A stretch of DNA of 57,203 nucleotides from CAZLHO01 sp964559455 (GTDB lineage: Bacteria > Krumholzibacteriota > Krumholzibacteriia > LZORAL124-64-63). The notes beneath the pieces were generated by a model, which did not search any database, had not been told where the DNA came from, and saw only the letters and a program-made list of their open reading frames with translations. Positions 1 through 8,049 of the stretch are shown in pieces. Location of the stretch: NCBI GenBank assembly GCA_964559455.1, contig CAZLHO010000013.1, positions 1 to 57,203 on the forward strand, given 5' to 3'. A program made the translations under genes and the position numbers. Each line of letters opens with the position of its first letter. The stretch's first letter is position 1.

Positions 1-1339
1 TCGTGTCGGCGACCTTCAGGAAGCCGGCGATGTTGGCGCCGTTGACGTAGTTGCCGGGGGTGCCGAATTCCGCGGCGGTCTCGACGCAGGCCTTGTGGAT
101 CGACTTCATGATCCCGTGCAGGCGCTGGTCGACTTCCTCGCGGGTCCAGCTCAGGCGCAGGCTGTTCTGCGACATCTCCAGGCCCGAGGTGGCGACGCCG
201 CCGGCGTTGGCGGCCTTGCCCGGCCCGTAGAGGATGCCCGAGTCCACGAAGACCTTGATGCCCTCGGGAGTCGTGGGCATGTTGGCGCCCTCGGAGACGC
301 AGTAGACGCCCTGCTTGAGCAGGTTGTTGGCGTCGTTCTCGTTGATCTCGTTCTGGGTCGCCGAAGGCAGGGCCACGTCGGCCTTGATGTCCCACAGCGG
401 GTTGTAGTCCAGGCTGGGATCGACGGGCTTGTAGACGGCCTTCGGGTACTTCTCGACGTACTCCTTCATGCGGCCGCGCTGCACGTTCTTCAGGTTCATG
501 ACGAAGGCCAGCTTCTCGCGGTCGATGCCTTCCTCGTCATAGATGAAGCCCGCGGAGTCGGACAGGGTGACGACCTTGCCGCCCAGGTCCAGGACCTTCT
601 CCGTGCAGTACTGCGCGACGTTGCCGGAGCCGGAGACCAGGCAGGTCTTGCCCTCGAAGGTCTGGCCGCGGGTGGCCAGCATCTCGGCGGCGAAGTAGAC
701 CTGGCCGTAGCCGGTGGCCTCGGGACGGATCAGGCTGCCGCCCCAGTTCAGGCCCTTGCCCGTCAGGACGCCGGTGAACTCGTTGCGCAGGCGCTTGTAC
801 TGGCCGAAGAGGAAGCCGATCTCGCGGCCGCCCACGCCGATGTCGCCGGCGGGCACGTCGGTGTTCGGGCCGATGTGGCGGAAGAGCTCGGACATGAAGC
901 TCTGGCAGAAGCTCATGACCTCGTTGTCGCTCTTGCCCTTGGGATCGAAGTCCGACCCGCCCTTGCCGCCGCCCATGGGCAGCGTGGTCAAGGCGTTCTT
1001 GAAGACCTGCTCGAAGGCCAGGAACTTCAGGATGCCCAGGTTGACGCTGGGGTGGAAGCGCAGGCCGCCCTTGTAGGGGCCGATGGCGCTGTTCATCTCG
1101 ATGCGGAATCCACGGTTGACCTGGACGTCGCCGTTGTCGTCGACCCACGGCACGCGGAACAGGATCACGCGCTCGGGCTCGACGATGCGCTCCATGATCC
1201 GGGCCTTGCGGTACTCGGGACGCTTGTCCAGCACCGGCCAGAGGGATTCGACGACTTCATCGACGGCCTGATGGAATTCCTTCTGCTCGGGGTTCTTCGC
1301 GATTACCTCGTCCATGAAGGCGGCAACTGTGTCAGCCAC
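1..1339 (-). CDS. gdhA: NADP-type glutamate dehydrogenase, 3' end cut by window edge
   Basis: Interconverts 2-oxoglutarate plus ammonia and glutamate in the cytosol. About 446 residues are visible, nearly the full family length of about 450, so only the last few codons lie outside. Family blocks are intact: K-G-G-L-R-F-H-P, the catalytic-lysine loop P-M-G-G-G-K-G-G, V-P-A-G-D-I-G-V-G, the nucleotide-binding segment V-S-G-S-G-N-V-A, and N-A-G-G-V near the end. I chose the GTG start at 1339 because a strong GGGGAGGA lies seven bases upstream and the protein begins V-A-D-T-V-A-A-F-M; the first ATG is eight codons in. The 200-base AT-richer gap to the divergent phosphoesterase should hold its promoter. 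NADP preference is inferred from family type. Confidence 0.95.
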   Translation of the reverse strand, partial: MADTVAAFMDEVIAKNPEQKEFHQAVDEVVESLWPVLDKRPEYRKARIMERIVEPERVILFRVPWVDDNGDVQVNRGFRIEMNSAIGPYKGGLRFHPSVNLGILKFLAFEQVFKNALTTLPMGGGKGGSDFDPKGKSDNEVMSFCQSFMSELFRHIGPNTDVPAGDIGVGGREIGFLFGQYKRLRNEFTGVLTGKGLNWGGSLIRPEATGYGQVYFAAEMLATRGQTFEGKTCLVSGSGNVAQYCTEKVLDLGGKVVTLSDSAGFIYDEEGIDREKLAFVMNLKNVQRGRMKEYVEKYPKAVYKPVDPSLDYNPLWDIKADVALPSATQNEINENDANNLLKQGVYCVSEGANMPTTPEGIKVFVDSGILYGPGKAANAGGVATSGLEMSQNSLRLSWTREEVDQRLHGIMKSIHKACVETAAEFGTPGNYVNGANIAGFLKVADT

Positions 1340-1541
1340 TTTGATTCCTCCCCTTGGGGGACGTCCGAGATGTAAATCCCCGGTGTGAGACCGGAGTGTG
1401 AAATGCCGAACAAACATCATCATTCACAATTGCAGATTCAAGGAGTTTCCGTGATGATTCGCGAAGAAATTGATCGGCGGAACACAGAATAAGCCGTGAA
1501 TTCGTTAAACAATTAACGGGCCGATTCGACAGGCGGTGCGC

Positions 1542-2405
1542 ATGAATTCGACCTGGTTCTTCGTCTCGGACCTGCACGGCCGAACGGACCGCTACGAGAA
1601 GCTCTTCGCGCGCATCGCCGCCGACCGGCCGCGCGCCGTGCTGCTCGGCGGCGACCTCCTGCCCCACGGCCTCGACGCCGGCTGGGCGAAGGGATCGCAG
1701 CGCGGCGATTTCGTCCGCGACTTCCTGGCTCCCGGCTTCGCCGCCGCGGTCGACGGCGCCGGCGGCGGCGTCCGCGTGCTGCTGATTTTGGGCAACGACG
1801 ACCCGCGCAGCCGCGAGGAGGCCTTCCTGGCCGAGGCCGCCGCGGGCCGCTGGGACTATCTGCACCTGAGGCGCGCGGAAGTCGACGGCGTGCCGGTCTA
1901 CGGCTACGCCTGCGTCCCCCCGACGCCTTTCATGCTGAAGGACTGGGACTGCTACGACGTCTCGCGCTTCGTCGATCCCGGCTGCGTCTCGCCGGAGGAG
2001 GGACGCCGCTCGGTGCCCCGCCCCGCCCGCGAGGTCCGCCACGAGACCATCCGGCAGCACCTGGAAGAGTTGGCCGGCGACGATGAACTCGGCGACGCCG
2101 TCATGCTCTTCCACTCCCCTCCCTACCGCACGCTGCTGGACCGGGCGGCGCTGGACGGACGCAGCATCGACCACGCCCCCCTGGACCCCAACGTGGGCAG
2201 CATCGCCATCCGCCGCTTCATCGCGGCCCGCCGGCCGCGGCTGACCCTGCACGGGCACGTCCACGAGTCCGCCCGGCTGACCGGCTCCTGGCGCGACCGC
2301 CTGGGCGGCACCGTGATGCTGACGGCCGCCCACGACGGCCCCGAACTGGCCCTGGTCCGCTTCGATCCCGCCGACCCCGAGGGCGCCGAGCGCGATCTGA
2401 TCTGA
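1542..2405 (+). CDS. calcineurin-like metallophosphoesterase
   Basis: Predicted soluble two-metal phosphoesterase of about 287 residues with no signal peptide. Metal-binding motifs appear in order: S-D-L-H-G near the N-terminus, G-G-D-L-L-P-H-G, L-G-N-D-D (the usual G-N-H-[DE] has Asp for His), an isolated F-H-S-P-P, and H-G-H-V-H near the C-terminus. The ATG at 1542 has AGG eight bases upstream; a GTG two codons earlier (1536) is in frame but sits too close to that AGG. Substrate is unknown; the family includes nucleotide phosphatases, phosphodiesterases and protein phosphatases. It is a single gene, divergent from gdhA. Confidence 0.85.
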   Translation: MNSTWFFVSDLHGRTDRYEKLFARIAADRPRAVLLGGDLLPHGLDAGWAKGSQRGDFVRDFLAPGFAAAVDGAGGGVRVLLILGNDDPRSREEAFLAEAAAGRWDYLHLRRAEVDGVPVYGYACVPPTPFMLKDWDCYDVSRFVDPGCVSPEEGRRSVPRPAREVRHETIRQHLEELAGDDELGDAVMLFHSPPYRTLLDRAALDGRSIDHAPLDPNVGSIAIRRFIAARRPRLTLHGHVHESARLTGSWRDRLGGTVMLTAAHDGPELALVRFDPADPEGAERDLI

Positions 2406-2504
2406 CCGCTTGCGGCGGGCCGGTCCGGGGGTTAGGCATTGGGGGAACGACGCCGACACCGCCCCGGACCGGGGCGGCCGGCGCGAGCCCCGGAGAGGCC
2501 GCCG

Positions 2505-4826
2505 ATGACCCAGGATCCGACCCACGCCGCCAACCTGGCCCACATCCGGGCCCAGCTCGACCGCTACCCCGACATGCGCGAGCGCATCGGCCGCGCCCTG
2601 CTCATCGCGCTGCACAGCCGGGGGATCGTGACCCTGGACGAGATCCACCGCGAGGCGCGGCGGCTCTGCAAGCACGCCGAGACCCTGCCCGGCGACGAGC
2701 CCGACGAAAACGTGCAGCAGGCCTCGCGCTGGGACGAGAGCGAGCGGCGCCACATCCAGGAACTGACCCTGGAGCACGCGGCCGCCAGCTTCAGCGCCGA
2801 CGAGGTGGACGATCTGGTGAACCTGACCCGCAAGCGGGAGGAGGCGCAGGACCTGGAGGAGATCGCCAACCTCTCGTCGGTCTCGTTCAGCCTGCTCGCC
2901 CAGCGCGTCAAGAGCTTCTGCCGGCTGCCGCAGGGTCAGACGACGCTGTCGGAGCACGAGTCGATCTCCACCCGCGTCGCCCTGATCCGCCGCATCATCT
3001 CGGACCAGCTGCGCTTCATCGGCATCGCCAAGCACCACCTGCGCATCCGCGACTTCGACGACCTCGTCGACCGGATCATCGCCGACGACGAGGGCTCGGG
3101 CCTGATCGGCGGCAAGGCCGGCGGCATGCTCCTGGGCTCGCACATCCTGGCCGCGGCCGCCGCCGGCGATCTCGCCGCCCCCAAGGTGAGCTTCCGCACG
3201 CCCGAGACCTTCTACCTGCGTTCGGACGTCATCGAGCAGTTCCTGAGGCACAACCGCCTGCACTACCTCCAGGACCACAAGTACCGCCCGATCGACGAGG
3301 TCCGGAACGAGTACCCGATGATCCGGGACCTCTTCAAGAACGCCGACTTCCCGCCCCGCATCGTGGCCAAGGTGCGGACGATCCTGGAGCGCGCCGGCAA
3401 GCACCCGTTGATCGTGCGCTCCTCGAGCCTGCTCGAGGACCGCTTCGAGACCGCGTTCGCCGGCAAGTACCGCAGCGTCTTCGTCAGCAACCAGGGCGAT
3501 CCCGAGCAGCGCCTGGACGAGCTGCTGGGCGCCATCGCCGAGGTCTACGCCAGCACCCTGCACCCCGACCCCATCAGCTACCGCCGGCGCCACGACCTCC
3601 TGGACTACTCCGAGAACATGGCGGTGATGATCCAGAAGCTGGTCGGCACGCGGGTCGGCGACTACTTCCTGCCCGTCTGGGCGGGCGTCGGCTTCTCGCA
3701 CAACGCCTTCCGGCGCAACACGCGCATCCGGCCGGAGGACGGGCTGGCCCGCGTCGTCTTCGGCCTCGGCACGCGGGCCGTGGACCGGGTCTCGCGCGAC
3801 TTCCCGCGCATGATCGCCCTCGGCCAGCCCACCCTGCGCGCGGAGTCGACCCCCGCCGAGATCGCCCGCTCCACCCAGAGGCGCGTCGACGTGATCGACA
3901 TCGCCAACAACACATTCAAGTCGGTGCCCCTGGAATCGATCCTGGATCTGAAGCCCCGGCTGGCCGGGTTGGGCATGGTCTTCTCGGGCCTGGACGAGGG
4001 CATCCTGCGTCCCCTGATGGGCGACCAGCTCGGCGACCCCGGGTCGATGGTGATCACCTTCGACCGCTTCGCGCGCAGCTCGCCCTATCCCGCCTACCTG
4101 CGCTGGTGCCTGCAGACGCTCGAGAAAGCCTACGGCTGTCCGGTGGAGATCGAGTTCGCCTGCGACGGGGAGAGCTTCCACCTGCTGCAGTGCCGCCCCC
4201 AGGCCATGGCGAAGGCCCAGGCCCCGGTGCCGCCGCCGACCGACCTGCCGGCGTCGCGGCGCGTCTTCTCGGCCTCGCGCGACGTGATGTCCGGGGCCGT
4301 GCACGGGATCGAGTACGTCGTGCTGATCGACCCCCGCGACTACAGCCGGCTGCAGACAAACGACCAGCGGCGGAACGTGGCCCGGGTCGTGCATCTGCTC
4401 AACCAGCGCCTGGCCGGCAAGCGCTTCATCCTGATGGGTCCGGGACGTTGGGGCAGCAAGGACATGATGCTGGGCGTGCGGATCGGCTACGCCGACATCG
4501 ACAACACCTCGATGCTGGTGGAGATCGCCCGCCGCCAGGACGACTACCTGCCCGAGGTTTCGTTCGGCAGCCATTTCTTCCAGGATCTGGTCGAGTCGGA
4601 CATCAAGTACCTGCCCCTCTACCCCGACGATCCCGGGAACGAGTTCAACGACGACGTGCTGCGGGCGGACGCGGGCCTGCTGGCCGAGCTGCTGCCAGAG
4701 CATGCGGCGCTGGCCGAGGTGGTCAGGGTGATCCACGTGCCGGCGGCCGCGGGCGGCCGGCTGCTGAACGTGGACATGGACGGGGAGGGCGGGCGGGCGC
4801 TGTCCTTCCTGGCGCCGCCGGCCTGA
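2505..4826 (+). CDS. PEP/pyruvate-binding (PPDK_N) protein, paralog A
   Basis: A 773-residue protein with an ATP-grasp-like domain of the PEP synthase/pyruvate phosphate dikinase type. Residues 1-190 are mostly helical and unassigned. The glycine loop G-G-K-A-G-G is at 202-207, V-R-S-S-S-L-L-E-D at 304-312, and the closing strand V-E-I-E-F...L-L-Q-C-R-P at about 546-565. A C-terminal block G-P-G-R-W-G-S (645-651) to G-S-H-F-F-Q (688-693) is shared with the three paralogs to the right. There is no G-G-x-T-S-H-x-A swivelling domain and no PEP-binding barrel. The start at ATG 2505 has GGAGAGG just upstream. It converges on paralog B and overlaps it by 104 bases. Its reaction is unknown; calling it PEP synthase would be wrong. 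Confidence 0.85.
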   Translation: MTQDPTHAANLAHIRAQLDRYPDMRERIGRALLIALHSRGIVTLDEIHREARRLCKHAETLPGDEPDENVQQASRWDESERRHIQELTLEHAAASFSADEVDDLVNLTRKREEAQDLEEIANLSSVSFSLLAQRVKSFCRLPQGQTTLSEHESISTRVALIRRIISDQLRFIGIAKHHLRIRDFDDLVDRIIADDEGSGLIGGKAGGMLLGSHILAAAAAGDLAAPKVSFRTPETFYLRSDVIEQFLRHNRLHYLQDHKYRPIDEVRNEYPMIRDLFKNADFPPRIVAKVRTILERAGKHPLIVRSSSLLEDRFETAFAGKYRSVFVSNQGDPEQRLDELLGAIAEVYASTLHPDPISYRRRHDLLDYSENMAVMIQKLVGTRVGDYFLPVWAGVGFSHNAFRRNTRIRPEDGLARVVFGLGTRAVDRVSRDFPRMIALGQPTLRAESTPAEIARSTQRRVDVIDIANNTFKSVPLESILDLKPRLAGLGMVFSGLDEGILRPLMGDQLGDPGSMVITFDRFARSSPYPAYLRWCLQTLEKAYGCPVEIEFACDGESFHLLQCRPQAMAKAQAPVPPPTDLPASRRVFSASRDVMSGAVHGIEYVVLIDPRDYSRLQTNDQRRNVARVVHLLNQRLAGKRFILMGPGRWGSKDMMLGVRIGYADIDNTSMLVEIARRQDDYLPEVSFGSHFFQDLVESDIKYLPLYPDDPGNEFNDDVLRADAGLLAELLPEHAALAEVVRVIHVPAAAGGRLLNVDMDGEGGRALSFLAPPA

Positions 4827-7800
4827 GGCCGGGCCCGCGGCGCCGGGCCGACCAGCCGCGCTCCCGCCCGGGCGGCAGGGCCCCCCCCAGGGGCAGGGGG
4901 CGGGCGGCGTCGGTCACCGCGCCGATCTTCACCGCGTAGCTGGTGCGCCGGGCAATGTCGTCGTCGGTGACGATGTGCACGTCCAGCAGGTCGCGCGAGC
5001 GGTAGCCCGAGCGCAGGTAGTTCATCTCCCCCAGACACAGGCTCCACCCCTCCATCCAGGTCTCCAGGTCGCGCCGCTGCTCGGCGCTCCCCCGGAAATG
5101 AACCAGCATGTCGATGTCGCTGCCCGGACCGGCGGTGGCGTTCTTGGTGCTGCCGAAGACGTACATGGCGACGACCCCGAAACGCTCGGCGTCGGTCTCG
5201 GCGGCGATGTGCTCGGCGAACTGCAGGCGCCAGCGCCAGAATTCCTCGCGCTGCCGACGCAGCGTCTCGGGCGCCTCGAGGGCGGGCACGGCCTTCGTGT
5301 CGGGCGTCACCAGCAGGGCCAGGGCCTCGTCCAGGTCGGCGTTCATCAGCACGCGCAGCACGCGTCCCGAAGAGGCGGCCGCGACATCGATCACCCGCAG
5401 CACCTCGCCCAGCCGGGCGAACTCGGGCAGCAATTCCGGCAGCAGGTTGCGCGAGCGCAGCAGGAAGCCCTCGTTGAAGATCGCGCCCTCGTCGTCCGGG
5501 AAGAGCGGCAGGTAGCGGATACGGGATTCGACGAGGTCCTGGAAGAAGTGGGTGCCGAACGAGACCTCGGGCCGGTAGTTGCCCTTGCGACGGGCGATCT
5601 CCACCAGCATCGACGTGTTGCTGATGTCGGCGTAGGTCACGTTGACGCCGAGCTGGATGTCGCCGCGGCTTCCCCAGCGGCCCGGCCCCATCAGGATGAA
5701 CTGGCGCTTGGGCAACAGCATGTTGAGCCGGCCGACGGCGCGGCCCACGGCCACCATGTCGGCGCGCTCCCCGAGATCGGAGTAGCGCTGCGGATCGACG
5801 TAGACGATGTGCGAGACGTCGGGCAGCCAGCCGTTCGAGACGAAGCGGTCGGCCGAGAAGACGACGTTCTCCTTCGGCACATCCTTGGGGATCGGGGCCG
5901 GCTGCTCGTCCGCGGCGGAGCTCTGCGGACGGCACTGCAGCAGGTAGAAGTCCCGGCCGTCGTGCACGAACTCCACGTCCACGGGCTTGCCCATCCCCTC
6001 CTCGAGCAGCTTCATCATGTTCGCAAAGCGGCCCAGGAAATCGGTGTCCTCGACCAGGCCGTTGAAGGTGACGATCAGGTCGTCGCGGGCGGTGTCCAGC
6101 AGCAACGGCACCGGTTTCTTGAGCAGCCCGTTGTCCAGGATCGAGAAGACCCGCGCCAGGCCGGGCACCTGCGATCCGAAGCGCTCGACGAAGCCGGCGA
6201 TGTCCACGGTCTCGAAGGCGTTCCGCTCGAGGTTGATCACGTCGATCTTCTTCGGGGCGTAGCGCACGACCTCGTCCACGGCCACGTTCACGCGCAGCTT
6301 CGGCTGCCCGGGCACGACCAGGGTCGGGTAGTCGTCGCCGGTGCGGTCCACGGCGCGCGTGCCCAGGCCGGGCACCAGGCGGATCAGCCCGTCCTCGCGC
6401 CGGATGCGCGACGACCAGCGGAACTCGTTGCGGCTGAAGGCGACGCCGGCGAAGGCCGGCACCCAGTAGGGGCCGACCCGGACGCCGACGACCTCCTGGA
6501 TCAGGATGCCCATCTCCTCGTTGAAGTCCAGCAGCCCGCGGTCGCGGCGGTACTCGATGGGGTCGGGACCGACGACCGAGGCGTAGATCTCGGCGATGGC
6601 GTCGGTCAGGGCCTCGAGCCGCTCCTTCTTCGTGCCCTGGTTGGCCAGGAACAGGCTCTTGTACTTGCCCGAGAAGGCCGTGCTCATGCGGTCCTCGAGC
6701 AGGCTCGACGAGCGCACGATCAGCGGCGCGTCGCCGAAGTCGTCCAGGGCCAGCGACAGCCCCTTGAGCAGGTCGGGCGGGAAGTTGCTGTTCTTGAAGA
6801 GCTGGATGATGTTCGGGTATTCCTGCCGCACCTGCTCGATGTCCTTGTACTTCTGCTCGAGCACGTCCTCGAGGTCGTTGTGGCGGATGAAGTCGAGCAG
6901 GGCGTCCGAGGCCACGTAGCGGGTGCGCGGCACCCGGATCTCGCCCACGGGAGTCTCGTCGCAGGCGTCGCGGTCCAGGATGCGCTTCGCCAGCAGCAGT
7001 CCCGAACCCTTGCCGCCCAGCTTGCCGTGGCTGTCCGCGGGCAGGACCATGCGGTCGAGCACGTCCTGGAAGTCCGTCGTCTCCAGGTAGCCCTTGGCGA
7101 TCTTGATGTAGTCGAGCTGGTCGGTCAGGAAGCGGCGGATCAGCGACACGCGCAGGCTGTCGCGCGTGGAGCGGGGCAGGCCGGCGGTCTTGCCGCCGAC
7201 CAGGTGGTGGTAGCGGCGCAGGGCGTCGTCGATCTCCTGCAACGAGGCGCGGGGGTTGTCCAAAACCTTCAGGAAGAAACTGGCCTTGTCCTCCTGCATC
7301 CACTGCTGCACCCGGCGCAGGATCTCGGGCTCGCCCAGGTGCTTGACGGCCAGTTCCAGCGGCGCGTCGGTCATCAGCACCGACTCGTTCTGCTCGCGGC
7401 GGCGGCCGGGAAAGTTGGCCTCGGAACGGTACATCTCGTCGGGATCGTCGGCGCCGCCGACCTCCTGCAGGATGGCCTGGGCCTCGGTCACGCCGCCCAG
7501 GCTGAGCAGGTTCATGAACTTGCGCGCGATGCGCAGGTAGAGGCCGGTGTCCGAGCCCCGCAGCAGATGCAGAGGGACGGCCCAGGTGGGCTCGCGGCCG
7601 TCGGCGTCGTCGTTGGCCTGGCGCCAGCTGCGCAGGCGGCGGAAGAGGATGCAGTGGGCCAGGCGGTCGGCGACCGTCCGCAGCAGCTGCACCTCCTCCT
7701 TCAGGAACGGTCCCTCGTCCTCGTCGGGCCGCTTCTCGGTGTAGATCACCGTGACGTGCCCCACCTCCTCGCCCTGGACCATGATCGGGCTGGCCAGCTG

Positions 7801-8049
7801 CCAGGGCAGGGGCACGGGCGCGAATCCCGGCGTGCGCTGCGCGACGCCGCGGTGGACGATCTCGGCCTCGCAGACGTCCGGGTACTGCCAGCCGTTCTTC
7901 AGCGCCTCGGCAACGGCCATGTAGACCGCCGCCGGCTCCAGATCGTCGCGGCTGCAGACCGACTCCACCTGGTAGAGGCAGTTGAGCTCCTTGGCCCTCT
8001 CCTGCAGCGAGCTCAGCAGCTTGTCGCGGGCGCCGTCGGCGTCACTCAT
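4723..8049 (-). CDS. PPDK_N paralog B with GAF-like and nucleotidyltransferase domains
   Basis: 1108 residues. An N-terminal GAF-like region spans about 15-140, a helical segment runs to 340, and the PPDK_N domain follows, with L-G-G-K-G-S-G at 344-350, V-R-S-S-S-L-L-E-D at 445-453 and L-L-Q-C-R-P at 703-708. The shared G-P-G-R-W-G-S (788-794) and G-T-H-F-F-Q (832-837) block comes next. A nucleotidyltransferase fold follows: F-G-S at 965-967, D-I-D at 978-980, and a third acidic residue at about 1023. The last 60 residues are Arg/Pro-rich and run antisense over the end of paralog A. The start overlaps the stop of paralog C by 8 bases, so the two are translationally coupled. It is closest to paralog A. 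A sensory or signalling role is inferred. Confidence 0.85.
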   Translation of the reverse strand: MSDADGARDKLLSSLQERAKELNCLYQVESVCSRDDLEPAAVYMAVAEALKNGWQYPDVCEAEIVHRGVAQRTPGFAPVPLPWQLASPIMVQGEEVGHVTVIYTEKRPDEDEGPFLKEEVQLLRTVADRLAHCILFRRLRSWRQANDDADGREPTWAVPLHLLRGSDTGLYLRIARKFMNLLSLGGVTEAQAILQEVGGADDPDEMYRSEANFPGRRREQNESVLMTDAPLELAVKHLGEPEILRRVQQWMQEDKASFFLKVLDNPRASLQEIDDALRRYHHLVGGKTAGLPRSTRDSLRVSLIRRFLTDQLDYIKIAKGYLETTDFQDVLDRMVLPADSHGKLGGKGSGLLLAKRILDRDACDETPVGEIRVPRTRYVASDALLDFIRHNDLEDVLEQKYKDIEQVRQEYPNIIQLFKNSNFPPDLLKGLSLALDDFGDAPLIVRSSSLLEDRMSTAFSGKYKSLFLANQGTKKERLEALTDAIAEIYASVVGPDPIEYRRDRGLLDFNEEMGILIQEVVGVRVGPYWVPAFAGVAFSRNEFRWSSRIRREDGLIRLVPGLGTRAVDRTGDDYPTLVVPGQPKLRVNVAVDEVVRYAPKKIDVINLERNAFETVDIAGFVERFGSQVPGLARVFSILDNGLLKKPVPLLLDTARDDLIVTFNGLVEDTDFLGRFANMMKLLEEGMGKPVDVEFVHDGRDFYLLQCRPQSSAADEQPAPIPKDVPKENVVFSADRFVSNGWLPDVSHIVYVDPQRYSDLGERADMVAVGRAVGRLNMLLPKRQFILMGPGRWGSRGDIQLGVNVTYADISNTSMLVEIARRKGNYRPEVSFGTHFFQDLVESRIRYLPLFPDDEGAIFNEGFLLRSRNLLPELLPEFARLGEVLRVIDVAAASSGRVLRVLMNADLDEALALLVTPDTKAVPALEAPETLRRQREEFWRWRLQFAEHIAAETDAERFGVVAMYVFGSTKNATAGPGSDIDMLVHFRGSAEQRRDLETWMEGWSLCLGEMNYLRSGYRSRDLLDVHIVTDDDIARRTSYAVKIGAVTDAARPLPLGGALPPGRERGWSARRRGPGLRPAAPGRTAPARPPRPCPRSAAGRPRPPARGSP

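Noticed and set aside
1380..1410. GC-rich repeat (CCGGTGTG ... CCGGAGTGTG) in the gdhA upstream region as an operator
   Set aside because: The copies are imperfect and only partly symmetric, too weak to call a binding site.
1332..4736. A minus-strand open frame of over 1100 codons antisense to the metallophosphoesterase and paralog A
   Set aside because: It is a shadow frame created by high GC: composition is Gly/Arg/Val/Asp-biased with no recognisable motif, and the plus-strand genes have clear family signatures.
2505..4826. Annotation of the PPDK_N proteins as phosphoenolpyruvate synthase
   Set aside because: The swivelling-His and C-terminal PEP-binding barrel domains needed for that reaction are not visible in any of the four.
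4875..4892. C-run that could hide a frameshift at the end of paralog B
   Set aside because: Neither alternative frame reaches a quick stop or a family-like ending, so there is no positive evidence of an indel.
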